Positions 1 to 18,699 of a stretch of 64,000 nt of DNA are shown here, in pieces. Numbering within the stretch: position 1 is the stretch's first letter; each line of letters opens with the position of its first letter. Under the pieces are notes generated by a model, which worked only from the letters and a program-made list of their open reading frames with translations, did not search any database and was not told the origin of the DNA. Both the position numbers and the translations under genes were made by a program. Source of the stretch: Biomphalaria glabrata (taxonomy: Eukaryota > Mollusca > Gastropoda > Planorbidae); assembly GCF_947242115.1 (NCBI RefSeq), contig NC_074725.1:18952398-19016397 (forward strand), in the 5' to 3' direction.

Positions 1-688
1 TTGATGAAGGTCTGTATTTTTTTTGTTGTGGCTTCAGTTGTTCTCCATGTTTCAGAACCATACAGTAGGACAGCCTTGACATTAGAATTAAAGATTCTTA
101 GTTTAGTCTTGTTTGAGATGTAAGGAGATTTCCAGGTTGGTTTTAGCTGTGTAAATGTCTGACGTGCTAGATTTATACGGCGTTTAATGTCTTCATCTGT
201 TCCACCTGATATACTGACTACACTCCCAAGGTATATAAAATTTTCTACTTGGTCTATTGTCTGAGAATCCAATACTATGTCTCCACTTTGTTTATTGTTT
301 ACTTTAAGTACTTTAGTTTTTTGGTGGTTTATTTTGAGGCCTACTCTTTTTCCTACTTCGCTTAAAGCTGTGACCTTTTCTTGCATATCCTGTAGTCTGT
401 GTGATAATAGGGCTATGTCATCAGCGAATTCCAGATCTTCCAGCTTTTGTGTGAGAGTCCATTGGATTCCTTTCCCTGCGTTAGAGTAGGCTTCTTTTGT
501 GACCCAATCCAGTACTAGAAGGAACAGGAGTGGTGAAAGAAGACATCCCTGTTTGACTCCTGTTGTGACTGGAAATTCCTCTGACAGCTTGCCACAGTGG
601 GTTACTTGGCAGGTGAAACCATCATAAAGGTTCTTGATTATGGTTATTATTTTATTGGGGATCCCATAATGTCTAATTTCTTCCGAGA
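1..688 (-). mobile_element. LINE reverse transcriptase fragment, 5'-truncated, runs off window edge
   Basis: Read on the minus strand, an open frame covers most of this stretch and shows the core of a non-LTR retrotransposon reverse transcriptase in order: a motif YGIPNKI near 660, GVKQGCLLSPLLF near 515-560, the catalytic LEFADDIALL near 405-440, and AVLLYGSETW near 45-75. These match the palm and post-palm region of animal LINE RTs. The N-terminal part and the endonuclease are absent at the 688 side, typical of 5' truncation; the 3' side continues beyond base 1. Exact clade not assigned. No domain of host origin is seen. Confidence 0.85.
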
Positions 689-699
689 GTAGCACCACC

Positions 700-965
700 C
701 TTTTGTGTAAACCTATTATAAAAGTACGTAAGGCTTGTCCGAGTCCGAAGATTAATGAGGAATGCAGTATTTCCCGTGTCTATACGCAGCCCAAGCTGTG
801 ACCTACATATTTTGTCACATCCAGGGCAAGCATAACTATTGTCCGCCGGTGGTCGATTTTCTTTTCGCCGTTTGCGTCTGTCCTCGGCAGCGGATTTTCT
901 TCTCAAATGTGTATCCCCTTTGTGAGTTACCTCCAGCTGTCTTGCTCTGAAGCCGCATAGCAACC
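700..965 (-). mobile_element. LINE 3' tail with zinc-finger-like end
   Basis: The minus strand encodes a basic linker followed by PADNSYACPGCDKICRSQLG, a C-x2-C motif followed by CRSQLGL, which is the usual C-terminal zinc-finger-like tail of a LINE RT protein in molluscs and other invertebrates. A diverged second copy lies at 1165-1375, so this is a dispersed repeat rather than a host zinc-finger gene. It lies on the upstream side of the RT fragment at 1-688 and so probably comes from a separate insertion. Confidence 0.65.
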
Positions 966-1164
966 AGGTGCTCTCTTCTATGTCAGCTAAGGCAAGTTGG
1001 CGCCTAAGTTGGTCTTTAAAGACCTATAATAAATATTAAATATAACAAGCAATTATTTTATTGTTTAATCGGAAATTGTGAGAGATACTTTACAGTAATT
1101 ATATATATATATATATATATCCAATAATCCAAATATATAGCCTAACTCTATATGAAATAATAAT

Positions 1165-1378
1165 AATAATAAGGCTTGTCTTCGAGTTCGAAGATTAGTG
1201 AGAAATGCAATATTTCCCGTGGCTGCGCATCCCCAGCTGTGACCTACGTATTTTGCCACATCCAGGGCAAGCATAACCATATTATTGTCCGTTGGTGGTC
1301 GATTTAGATTTTCTTTTCGCCGTCTGCGTTTATCCTCGGCAGCGGATTTTCTTTTGGTTTCAAATGTGTATCTAAATA
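1165..1378 (-). mobile_element. Second copy of the LINE zinc-finger tail
   Basis: About 200 bp closely resemble 740-930, including the stretches reading gtgacctacgtattttgcc and cggcagcggattttctt. It differs by small insertions and shifts in frame. A short (TA)n run lies just before it at about 1100-1120. It ends about 240 bp before the ATG3 start codon, so it may sit in or next to the ATG3 promoter region. Confidence 0.6.
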
Positions 1379-1619
1379 AATATAAATGAAATATATAATA
1401 CGCATTTCTGATCTGACCTCAATTATATATTATTAAAAAAGGGGGAGTTACCCAAAAGTTCTTTTCCGGTTTGGTCTTCGTCATTCTCTTGTGATTTTTC
1501 CAAAACAAAATATTTTCCACTGTCCAGTTTGCCTAGGTCTAGCTAGCTGCTAGAGTCTAGATTGACTAGATCTAATCTAGATATCTAGATTTAGAGACTT
1601 AAAGGGTCTAGTTTTTACA

Positions 1620-8758
<7,139 letters not shown>

Positions 8759-10050
8759 TTTTTTTTTTCTTTTCTTTAATTTAAGTATTTACAAAGTGAT
8801 ACAAAAACAATTATTTGAATGTCATGGATGGAGTATATAAAAGACAAATTGTGGAAGAAAATAAAAACTTCATTGATCCTTAAAGCAAAATTGTCAAAAA
8901 AAAAAGTAACCAGACAGACATTTGATGTTATAATAAGATTTTTGTTCACAAGTCTTAGTCTGAAGATTATTTTCAAGCTCTATTTCTATCATTTTATTTG
9001 CCCACTTAGTAAATCATCGTTTTATGATGAAACTTGTATAACTTTTTATTGGTAATCAGAAAATACAAAATTTGGTCTTCGATTGTTGGCAATGCCCCCC
9101 CCCCCCTCTTTTTTTTGTTTTTATTTCATAAATTACTAATTTATTTTAAAGAATAAAAAAGGTGTTTTATTTTTGTATCAAGAACATTAAAAATTAAACT
9201 CACTGATTCTGGACAAAATGTTATATATCAAGTTGCATAGAATCAGATCCTTGATCTAGAAAGAATTTTACTATCCAATTTGAATTAAGACAAATATTTT
9301 ACTTGGTATGATATTTATTAATTAAGTTGACCCCTCTCCTTCCCTCCAAAAAAGAAAAAAAGGAAAACAGAATAGAATGAAAGTGACCACATGAAACCCT
9401 TTCTTTGTTAAAAAAAAAGTTAAAGTAAAGGTAGCTATTGAAACAAAAAAAAACATTTAGAGTTCACATTTTAAATATTAAAAAAATATATTTTCCAAAG
9501 TTTTGAAATTTGTGTTTATTTTGTTTTTTCAAGCTGCTTTTGGATTGACATTTTTTAATGTGCATTTTGGATTTTTAAAAAATCTTCTTAGTACTAGGGC
9601 TAGTTGTCAGCTGAAATGTCATGAGCCATTCAATATCATATCCATATTTTTTTTAATTTCCATTTTGATATTTGACAGAGCATTCATTTTGGTTTATTAG
9701 ATCTTTTTGTTAAACCTGCCTTGTCCTGTCTTTTTTTTTAAAACATGTTTCACTTGAATCTTTGAAACATGCTTTATGAAGTCATTGTGTTGGAAGCAAT
9801 TTATATTTCATTTCGATGTAGCTAATAACTTAAATAACTGTGATGGGGGGTTGCAATGTTCTTGTAATGAAGCTAATAATACAATAAATGTGTTCATAGA
9901 GTGATCTTTGATCAATATTTACTAGGCTGGCCTCTGTAAGCATGTAGATTGCTCAGAAATTATCATTTGATATTTGAAGACGAACGATGTTGACATAGAC
10001 ACGTTCAAGAGATTTTTGTATCATTAAGCTGCTTGAAAGTGGTCTTATAA
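8759..10050 (+). other. ATG3 proximal 3' UTR and flank
   Basis: AT-rich, no convincing coding frame; a 78-codon open frame at 8819-9055 has no recognisable features. AATAAA occurs at 9883-9888 with TG-rich sequence just after it, a plausible cleavage site. Confidence 0.5.
9883..9888 (+). terminator. Candidate poly(A) signal for ATG3, proximal
   Basis: Canonical AATAAA about 1.1 kb after the stop codon, followed by tgtgttcatagagtg. Use cannot be shown from sequence alone. Confidence 0.45.
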
Positions 10051-10064
10051 AGGGTTTATCAGAA

Positions 10065-10255
10065 AATGTATTGTTTGTTTGTTTTACGTGTTTTGGATGT
10101 CCCTTTCAGAATAAAAGATTATTACTTCCTAACCCAAACCTCCTGCAGGATAGCAGGGGATGGTGGCGGCCAGGGTTTGAACATGGGACCAATAGTCCAG
10201 AGCGCATGCCACATGACCAGACAGCCATCCAAATTTTGACTGTTAGGAGGAACAT
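10065..10255 (-). repeat. tRNA-derived SINE, family A, copy 2
   Basis: Matches copy 1 in order: ttttggatgtccctttcag, cctaacccaaacctcctg, cagggtttgaacatgggacc, gcatgccacatgaccagaca. If the distal poly(A) signal is used, this SINE is part of the ATG3 3' UTR. Confidence 0.8.
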
Positions 10256-10938
10256 GAGTTTAAAATTTTGAGTTTTTAGGACAGCCACCTACTTACCTTT
10301 TGTTTAAGCTCTTCCCTATGGAATAATGAAGCAAAGTGATTAAATGGGAATTTTTACTTCAGTATTTTTTTTCATGTGCTCAGTATGTAATAGTTGTTTG
10401 CACACAAAATCAAAGCTTTGAAGCATCAACTCCAGTTTAGTTTTGTAATTTCAGTAAATTTATCTACTATCTAGCCACCTCCTCATGTAGCATAACAGAG
10501 GTGGACATCTTTTAGTTCACTACACTTAGATTTGACATGTTTTGCAATGTACTGTAGCTAAGATTCAACAAATGCATTCATATGTGCTGAAGAGTTAACT
10601 CTTGCTTTTTAATTGTCTGTGTATCATAAAAAAGCATTCCAGCTAATATAGATGTTCATATTTTTCATGCATACTTTTTTTTTAAAGTTATATTTAAAAA
10701 GAGTCAACCAATGGAAAAAAAAACCCTATATATTTTTAAATAGATGCTTAGTGATAGATTATAAGTATATTTAATTACATTAGTTGAAATGTAAAAGTTT
10801 TATATTGTTATATTGTGTGTGCCCAAGCATCTGTTATTACTTGAACTCATTATATTTCATGTTACAAATGTGTACACTGCAATAGAAATGCCTATTGTCC
10901 AGCCATGTCAGTTTTATGAGCAATTTGTGTCTTATCAC

Positions 10939-10944
10939 AATAAA
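10939..10944 (+). terminator. Candidate poly(A) signal for ATG3, distal
   Basis: AATAAA followed within 40 bases by a GT-rich stretch (ctttgtcactgtcttattg), a better downstream element than the proximal site has. Confidence 0.45.
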
Positions 10945-10959
10945 GTCTAGCTTTGTCAC

Positions 10960-13361
10960 TGTCTTATTGCAAGTTATGTTGTTCTTATGAAAAGTTCAAT
11001 TGTTTTGTATTGTTCAATCTGGTTCTTAAAATTTCCTCAAATAATCCAAATTTAGCTTGATTCAAAACATGAAACATTCAAAGAAAAGATTGTTTAAAAA
11101 AAATATTTTTGTTTTATTTTGAATTCTTTCTAAGTTACAATTATTGTTGTTAAGTGCATATTATTTTAAAAAAAAAAACTTGTAAAAAACATTTATTTCA
11201 ATTTTTGAAGACCAGAAAATTATTCCTGCTGTCTGCATCTGTCTGTTATAATTATTGTTACCATTCATACATAGAATGGTATCAAAGTAGTATCAATGGT
11301 TAGTTTAGAATCTAGTGAAAATAGATACAATTTTAATTAAGCTATTAAAATTATTGAAACTTTTATCCCCAAGAAAAACTTATTTGTTCAAAAAACATAT
11401 AAAGAAAATGTAATTAACCCTAGACAATAGCCATTTGGACACAATTTCTCAAATTGTTATTGTCAAGATTTTTAAGTGGCTGCCATATATACATTTTTTT
11501 CCAATTATTAATTACAAGTAGGTCAAAATGGATCATTTGTAGTAATGTGATAATCTTATCTACCATATAAAATTTAAAATCTTACTAAATTCTGGTTTCA
11601 GGAAAAGAAAAAAGAACAATTGTTGAAACATCATAAATATGTTTCATATAATGAAGCTTCTCTATACTTAAAATTTTGTGCTAAATGTACCAAATGCACA
11701 GTAATCAGAAACATGTAATTAAATGAGATTGTACAACTTACAATTATCTTACGAAAAAAATTCAGATAAACATTTGATAAAAGCGAAGTAATTAATGTGA
11801 AAAAATGAAATGGTACAATATAAATGGGAAACAACTAGAAGAAAGTAGAAAAACAAATGTTATTTCATAATTTCAATATCTTTCAAACTTATGTTTTTTT
11901 TACATTGGGTTTGAATGCAGTTATGAAATATTTTAACGCTATTTGGATACTTGAGTCATAGTTTGTAAGAACTTGATATTTGGATACTTGAGTCATAGTA
12001 TGTAAGAACTTTTTAAATAAAAAAAAATGGGCCCCTTGCACCCTTGAAAAGTTTGGAATAAAAACTATTTAAATAAATATATTTTAAATATTAAAATATA
12101 GATCATTTATGTACAAAGTGAAAGATACTTTCTGCAAAATAAAGCATCGTTAGTAATTCTAAGTAAAACAGTCCAACAAATAATTAGGACCATACAGAAA
12201 TAGATCCTTTTAAATTGCAAGCTGTTAAACAGTATAAGCATAAAAATACATGAAACTTATACAATAAAAGAGTTTTTTTCAACATATGAAGTCATATTGT
12301 TTCTTTCATTTTTTTTTATGATTCTAATGAAACTCTGCAAGTACAAAGTAAACAATGTTTTGAAGAACAAGACAAAAATAAAACATGTATATCACATTGA
12401 TTGATTGGGTAAACATTGCAAAACCTTTCACCAGGTTGAGTAAGGAAACAGGTTGAAGATTTACTTCAGCTGAAAACAAATATGTTGTTGCCAAATGTAC
12501 ACTTGATTGGTTTTACAATTTGCTTTAAAAAACTTTAAAACTTAAGAACTGATTCAGATTGAGATATTGATGGGTATAAAGTTTGTGTTTTCTAGATCTA
12601 TCATTCTTTGAATCTAAAATACCAAGAAAATCTATAAGACAAGCATTTATATTAAATATAACATGTCAAAAATAATGTAAAGTTAATTTAACGTTAGTTT
12701 ATATTTGGCTACTTATGTAAGCAAAGTTTGAGAGGGTCTGAAAATGATTCAAAACAGAATGATTGTCATAATGTGCTTCTGTGTCCAGGTTCCATGATAA
12801 GTTTGACATGTTTATAAAACTAAAAGTCACTGTCACTTAAAATGTTTTTTTCTGTGGCAGTTAATGACAAAACAATGTGAAAGAGGAACAAACAGTCAAT
12901 ATTGAATGTATTCCAGTCATAGCATGTGTCTATGTGTAATTCACCATAGCATGTGTCTGTGTCAACTTAACAAAACGTTATGACAGTACACTAATTAAAA
13001 TAGGGAAAGAGTAAACATGTCTGTTCACATATTTTATCTAACACATAAATCTCCAATCTCGTTTTGATCTGAAATAGCAGGGAAGAGCAATAGATTGCCA
13101 TTACAAGTAATTATTTTGTTCTATATTTTATTAAAGTTTACATGAAGTTTGTTTTTTTAGTACAAAGATTTTAGAAGAAATAAAAAAAATGTGGGAACAA
13201 TAGCAACACATAACTTACAGATCTAGAAACAAATAACTTATAGATCTAGAAACAAATAACTTATAGACCTAGATCTATTTTATAGTTTTCTTTTTATGTA
13301 TGAAATATAATTAATCTCTGTGAGAGTTGAAGCAACATGCAGCAATGATGCACTTTCCATT
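10960..13361. other. Intergenic or FAIM-like 3' UTR, no gene seen
   Basis: AT-rich stretch between the convergent ATG3 and FAIM-like genes. I see only small local repeats: a 36-bp direct repeat at about 11940-12010 (tatttggatacttgagtcat twice) and three copies of a 24-bp unit around 13200-13270 (aacttatagatctagaaac). Part of it is probably the 3' UTR of the minus-strand gene. Confidence 0.6.
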
Positions 13362-16300
13362 TCATTCATTGTCTTGCATAGAATCAGGGACTATGCTTCC
13401 ATCTATAGTCAGAGAGTATATCAGCCCATCTTTTGGTCTTGATCCAGATGTTGTGGTAATCTGGCCATGCCTCGCTCCAATCTTGAAATCTATTGTTGAT
13501 CCACAGTGACAGAAATCACTCTTTCAAAAAAAAAACAGAAGCAATAACATAAACAAGCAAAATATAAAAAATCCTTTTAAAACATCATAGGTTATCTAAG
13601 AGCTAGAACTCCACACTCACAACTATATCTCTCATTAATGTAGAAGTTATTTCCCATTTTTGATATCAAACAAAATAATTGATTACCAACAATTAATTAA
13701 ACTAATTGGTAAATTTTCAAATTGATTCATGTTTTGTTAGGCACAATAAATAATTGTTTAAAGATTCAACTTGATCTGAGAATGGGTGTGGGAGAAATAA
13801 TGTGTACAATTACAAGTGGACAAAACCCAACATATTTAGACATGTATGTGAATACTGAAGGATTAATTTCCCTTATTGGTATCAAACAAAATAATAATAA
13901 CCAGTAATTAATTGACTAATTTAAAAAAATGATTTATGTATTGTCTTCAACAAAGAATAATTGTGCAAAGTTTCAACTTGATCCAAGAATGGGTGTGGGA
14001 GGTTCAAATCCTGAAAAGAATAGAATTGTTTGAGGTGGGAGGGGGGTAGGAAAAAAGGTGTGTGTGTGAGGTATGTTCATTTTTTTTACACGACAGGATG
14101 TTATATTTGTTGAAATACTCTTCAGAGTGGCGGAAAATGGACAACATTTAAGGAACAAGTTTTTAAAAGTGTTATTCAATCATTTTTGATATAGGCATAC
14201 AAGAGGCTTTGTCTTCAACAAAGAATAATTGTGCAAAGTTTCAACTTGATCCAAGAATGGGTGTGGGAGGTTCAAATCCTGAAAAGAATAGAATTGTTTG
14301 AGGTGGGGGGTTGGTAGGAAAAAAGGTGTGTGTGTGAGGTATGTTCATTTTTTTTTACACGACAGGATGTTATATTTGTTGAAATACTCTTCAGAGTGGC
14401 GGAAAATGGACAACATTTAAGGAACAAGTTTTTAAAAGTGTTATTCAATCATTTTTGATATAGGCATACAAGAGGCTAAATAGCTAATATTAATGCTAAG
14501 CACATGTCTATACCATTACTATGTACACGTCTGCTGAGAGTCTTCACAATGCATAGAATGACTACCTGATAGTTTGGTATGCGCTCTGGACTGTCGTTCG
14601 ATGGTCTTAAGTTAATGGACCCGAGTTCGTAGCCTGCCCGCTGCCAAGCCCCATTGTCCTACGGGAGGTTTGGGCTAGGATGAAATTATCTTAAAGGAAC
14701 ACCCAAAGCATATAAAACATTTTACAAGCATACTTCGGATTGATCGCGCGCATGTTTGATCAAACAGACGTTTTAAGTGGACGCTTCCTTAACAATTGTT
14801 GATCTGGTTTAGAAATGAAAACTATGAACACAGACCAAAACTTTAAACGTCTGAACATTTCCGCACATGCGCACTGCACCGCGCCCTTCTCCTCAACCTT
14901 ATGTTTAGAAATGCTTACGAGGTATGGTCAGCTATAAGCTCTTCAAAATTCAGTCGGGAGCATTACGTGCTACGAATAAATGTATTGATTATTGATTTAT
15001 TTTGCTTATTGAGTATTTAGAGATATAGGTCTATTGATTGGTAGGTAATACTTACCGTTGATTCGACTTGATCGCCGTTCCATGCAACTTCCAGTGTATC
15101 TAGATCTGAAGAGCAAAAAAGAAATAAAAGTCTAAGAAATTCTCTTCCCCCGCCTGGCCATTAACCCCTCACCCCTCCTTCACGTAATTAACCCTTAAGA
15201 CGCGTGGTAGTTTAGCCTCATCAGAATGTTATTCCATTTTGTTTGCACTCATTGTAAAACAACTCAGCACACTAGGGTTAAAGGCAATCTTTTTAATCCC
15301 ACTATGGACTGTATTAGAAGCACTTGATTGTGCAAGCTCACTGGAAATAGTCCTCACAATAAACTACAAGAAATAAAGAGATTGAGAATTTGTAGATCAC
15401 TATCAGCTTCATAAAGAAGGAATTGATGAAAAAACAACACTTTTTATATTACTTTTTTTTTGGGGGGGGGGGAAGGCATCAAAAGAAAGTTGCACACACG
15501 ACACAATGTACCCTTGCTTCAGACGTGTAGATCAAGAATCAATTGTGATACCTCATTGTACTAACATTTTTATATCTAATCGGACCATAAACATCGAACT
15601 AAATAACTAGTGTAGTTTATTTTTAAAATCGATAGCCCTTTACAAAACTAAACTCTACATAAAAAATCAGTGTCGACCTGTATTTCTGCTGTCAGCTAGC
15701 TCTCTTCTGACGTCATCACACTCAACAATGGAGACCAATCGTTACAGAAGACCTGAACACTGACCTGCAACGTCACAACCCGTGGGCAGCTTAGACCAAT
15801 AGTTCATTGCTACGTCGTACAGACATGTGACGTGGCAACGAGCTATTGGTCTAAACTTCACACAGGTTGTGACGTTGCAGGTCTGTGTTCAGGCCTTCTC
15901 TTACGAATGGTCTTGCAAGAAGTCTTTGCACCGCTCTGCTCCATTCAATAACAGGAAATCTTCACCAAGCAGTGCAACTTACTGATAACTTGAGGGCTTT
16001 GTTTGATTTCAAAGGTTTGGGCGTTCCTTCAGAGCTAAAGATTATTATTACATCCTTTATAGACGTCCTGATGAGCAACAGTATGGATGTGGGTAGGGTT
16101 CGAACTCGACAGAATCGTGATGAATGTCCGAAGTGCAAAGTACACGACCATGCAGCCATTCAAGACTTCACAAGGAGATACAGAAATGTCCTTCTCAACA
16201 ATCATCAATTTTCTCATTTACATCTTTTGGTGAAGATATCCTTATGAGACGATAGAGAGATCAGACCCTTCACAAGCTTGCATCCAACATCACAAGCCCC

Positions 16301-18311
16301 CACATAGGACACCCCGAGAAAATAGGAAGAGAGGACGGCCCAGAAATAGATGGCACCAAGATTAGGATGCATATGCCAAGCAGATAGTCAAGATGGGGGG
16401 ACAGTTAAAGAGACTCGCCCAGAACCAAGAAGCAGGGTGGAAGTTGGGCAGTGGCTTATGCCCGAGTCGGGACCTGAGGTGATGAAGAGGTAGATTTGCA
16501 GCCTTAATAAAAGTTTTTTCGTTCACTCCCGGCCATACTACCGTGCCTCATAGTGGCGCCCGGGTGGAAACGATTGTAAGAGGAAACGATTAGGCCAAAT
16601 GTGTAGCGAAACAATACTCCCAAGGGGTGCAAGACTATCCCCATTGCACTGTGCGGGGTTGTAAACGAGCTTTCACAACCTTGTCAACAATCCAGGCGCT
16701 GTTTCTCAAGGGGCTGTTACACGAATGGCGTGTCCCACACTGTTAGTCTATTATAAAATAGAAAAATGGCGGAAGTTCCCGGTGTACGCGGCCTCCGGCC
16801 GCGTCTCTAGTCCACGAGTCCGGAGTGACCGTGTCACTGGAAATGACAGCGTCAAAATAGACAATCGTAAGACCCTCCGCCAGACAGAGCACACTGTTCA
16901 ATCAGGCCGGTGAGAAGGAGCTCTTGTTCGCTTTAGCTGGCCTAGAGTTTCAAGAGCATATGGCTCAACTCTACCTGACAGTTTCAAATTGTTTGTTCAC
17001 TGCGCTCGTTAAAAAAAATACTTTAACCATTTTTAATCCCGACTCAGGCACATAAAGAGTAAACTACACTACTGACACTGACATATAATAGGTAAACATG
17101 ATTTTATTATTTAAAAAACTATAAAGAAATAAACCTTGACCAAAAGTCGATAATCAATACATTTTATCATTGCACTCTATAACCCGCTGGTATCAAATCA
17201 TCGCAATCAATCAAGTAAATAATTCTTAATGTCACAGACACGTTTTTTAAAAAAAAATTATGTAAATTTATGTATTTATCAAATGTGCCCCAGTGTTTGT
17301 GCGTGACAATCTTTATTCCTAGGTCGTACACACAAGTCTGTGTTTGAGTATCTGATGTCTCACAGTGCGCCGTATCACTGGCTTATTGTGGTGTCACTCG
17401 TGTCTTTAGGTCGCGTGGTGTACGTCTGCTTAACATATACGCGTCATGTGCGTCATGTCTGTTTTACGCATGCGCCAGGTGTACGTTTAGCCTTTGATAT
17501 GTTTTTTTTAAATAAAAGACCTTGCTGAACTTCCTTTATATTCCTGTTTTAAAAATGGCTCATACCGGTATGTAAGTGTATATAATATGTATACATTAAT
17601 TTTAAAAGCAGAATGGTAAAGAATAGCGTAGAAGGATAAACATAGCCGTTGCAGCTATATCGAGCACAATGAAGGAGAAGTCGGATTGTTAGTGCTTTAG
17701 TTTTTTTTTTTTTTAGCTTTTAACAGAAAGATAGACATAGGGAACACAAAAAAATGTCTGGAAAAATTGCCCGCCAAAACGATATTTAGAACCTATAATA
17801 AGATTGGCTGTACAGTAGCCCTAACAATATTCAGATCATTAAAAAAAACATCTTTTTTTTTTCTCCATCATACTGCAAGTTCCCAATTCGAGAAGGTTCA
17901 TTAATTCTAGTTATTTCATTTGCACTGATTGAACGGCCGAACAATTAAATAATTGATATTCAAGCATTTTCTTATAAATAGAAACCTGTTAACACAGTAC
18001 AAAGAACGTTTATAGTTTATGGTGTACTGTAAAGTATTAGTTTCAAACATTATTGAATAGCAAACACTTCAAACAAGTTCATACAACAGATGCAATTCAC
18101 AGCGCGAGTAGGCCTATGTTACAGTCTAAGTGATCACTTTGAAATAGTATGATTAGTTTAAACAAGAAGTAAGATAGTCTTACGTAAAACAACGCTGGTG
18201 GGTTCCCCGTTTAACATAAATGTCCATATCTTGAGATTGTGGACATCCTCCAAGTCGTCAAGACCAAGTTTCTCAGTCAGTTGATTTCTGGCAGCTTCCC
18301 TTTTCAGTCGC
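13362..18311 (-). CDS. FAIM-like protein, C-terminal three exons (5' part not located)
   Basis: FAIM proteins are cytosolic beta-sandwich proteins linked to resistance to death-receptor apoptosis and to protein aggregation. Exons on the minus strand, 5' to 3': 18184-18311, 15056-15105, 13362-13520. Each has clean AG acceptors and GTAAG donors, and the phases agree (C|AT between the first two, codon boundary between the last two). The joined 111 residues contain NLKIWTFMLNGEPTSVVL, DTLEVAWNGDQVEST and STIDFKIGARHG, then RPKDGLIYSLTIDG. These line up with the human FAIM1 C-terminal domain (TWVLHMDGENFRIVLEKDAMDVW, FSIG, GKRKEGIIHTLIVDNREIPE). It ends IVPDSMQDNE. The first exon here begins inside a codon, so at least one more exon lies to the right. 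The sequence is quite diverged from FAIM1, so a paralogue is possible. Confidence 0.85.
13620..13990. repeat. Family D repeat, copies 3 and 4
   Basis: Two head-to-tail family D segments with ttgattaccaacaattaatt, caacttgatctgagaatggg and the same words again at about 13880-13990. They lie in the last intron of the FAIM-like gene. Confidence 0.6.
13941..14477. repeat. Recent 268-bp direct tandem duplication
   Basis: Copy 1 at 13941-14208 and copy 2 at 14209-14477 appear almost identical, including a GT microsatellite and the end aggcatacaagaggct. The only differences I see are homopolymer lengths and one or two bases near the G tract. It is in the last intron of the FAIM-like gene. Confidence 0.9.
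14570..14735 (+). repeat. tRNA-derived SINE, family A, copy 3
   Basis: Opposite orientation to copies 1 and 2: tatgcgctctggactgtcg, a box B-like gagttcgtagcc, ctacgggaggtttgggctag, then cataaaacattttacaag. This is the clearest sense-strand copy. Confidence 0.8.
15460..15475. repeat. Poly-T/poly-G tract
   Basis: A T run passes directly into about 10 G. Similar G runs occur near 5625, 25845, 42115, 60645, 61097 and 61577 in this window. Confidence 0.8.
15732..15913. mobile_element. Foldback MITE with nested inverted repeats
   Basis: The left end agaccaatcgttacagaaga is the inverted counterpart, with a few mismatches, of the right end at 15892-15913 (ttctcttacgaatggtct). About 50 bp on each side pair, including cctgcaacgtcacaacc and ggttgtgacgttgcagg. 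A second, inner inverted pair ttagaccaatag / ctattggtctaa lies at about 15791-15856. No coding capacity. A related, partly decayed copy is at 41425-41535. Class not assigned; target duplication not clear. Confidence 0.75.
16005..16175 (-). repeat. tRNA-derived SINE, family A, copy 4 (diverged)
   Basis: aggtttgggcgttccttcag, gggtagggttcgaactcgac and acacgaccatgcagccatt keep the family order. It follows the foldback MITE closely. Confidence 0.65.
16250..16530 (+). mobile_element. LINE C-terminal fragment
   Basis: Plus-strand residues GRPRNRWHQD, then a block of the form KQIVKMGGQLKRLAQNQEAG and a stop after GLCPS, match the usual C-terminal signature of an invertebrate LINE RT protein (GRPRxxWRRDL...AQDRxxWRxLV). 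A few internal stops. AATAAAAG follows near 16508, a likely LINE 3' end. Confidence 0.65.
16535..17015. other. GC-rich island, content unassigned
   Basis: Much richer in GC and CpG than its surroundings, with a perfect palindrome core gcggcctccggccgc near 16790-16805. A 62-codon open frame at 16725-16913 shows no family I recognise. It could be part of an unrecognised transposon. It lies in an intron of the FAIM-like gene. Confidence 0.4.
17020..18183. other. Intronic DNA of the FAIM-like gene, nothing recognised
   Basis: AT-rich with homopolymer runs; no element boundaries or coding exon seen. A slightly CpG-richer part lies at 17320-17480. Confidence 0.5.
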
Positions 18312-18374
18312 CTGAAATTGACGAAGAGAGAATTAGATTGGATAGAAAGATACATAAATATCTAATCATAGCCT

Positions 18375-18610
18375 AATAAGGCTTTGTCATCGAGTCCGAA
18401 GATCAAAGATGTTTGCAGTATTAGCTTTTATAGAGCGCTACTTTCATGCTTATAGCATGCTCAGGGTGCTATGGTCCAATCTCATTTGTGAACCAGTGGA
18501 GGGAGGGGGTATCTGGGATAAGGTTTTCTTAAATTCTAACTCGAGGGATCAAACCTCCTTAAGCCAATACAATAACCACTGTGCTAGCGATGTGCTTATG
18601 AAAATAGAAG
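18375..18610 (-). repeat. SINE family C, copy 2, joined to a LINE-type tail
   Basis: taaggctttgtcatcgagtccgaagat at the left resembles the 3' terminal sequence of the LINE tails at 745 and 1170. It is followed by gagcgctactttcatgctta, gggggtatctgggataagg, and a tRNA-like part on the minus strand (box A-like TAGCACAGTGGTTA, box B-like GGTTTGATCCC). A SINE body fused to a LINE-like tail is the usual design for LINE-mobilised SINEs. Confidence 0.65.
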
Positions 18611-18699
18611 GTTTCATAGCTATCTATTGTTAGCTTCAAACTTTTTAGCGACGACCTAATTCTCAACACAAAGTATAAAGGGGACTAATTCAAAACCAC

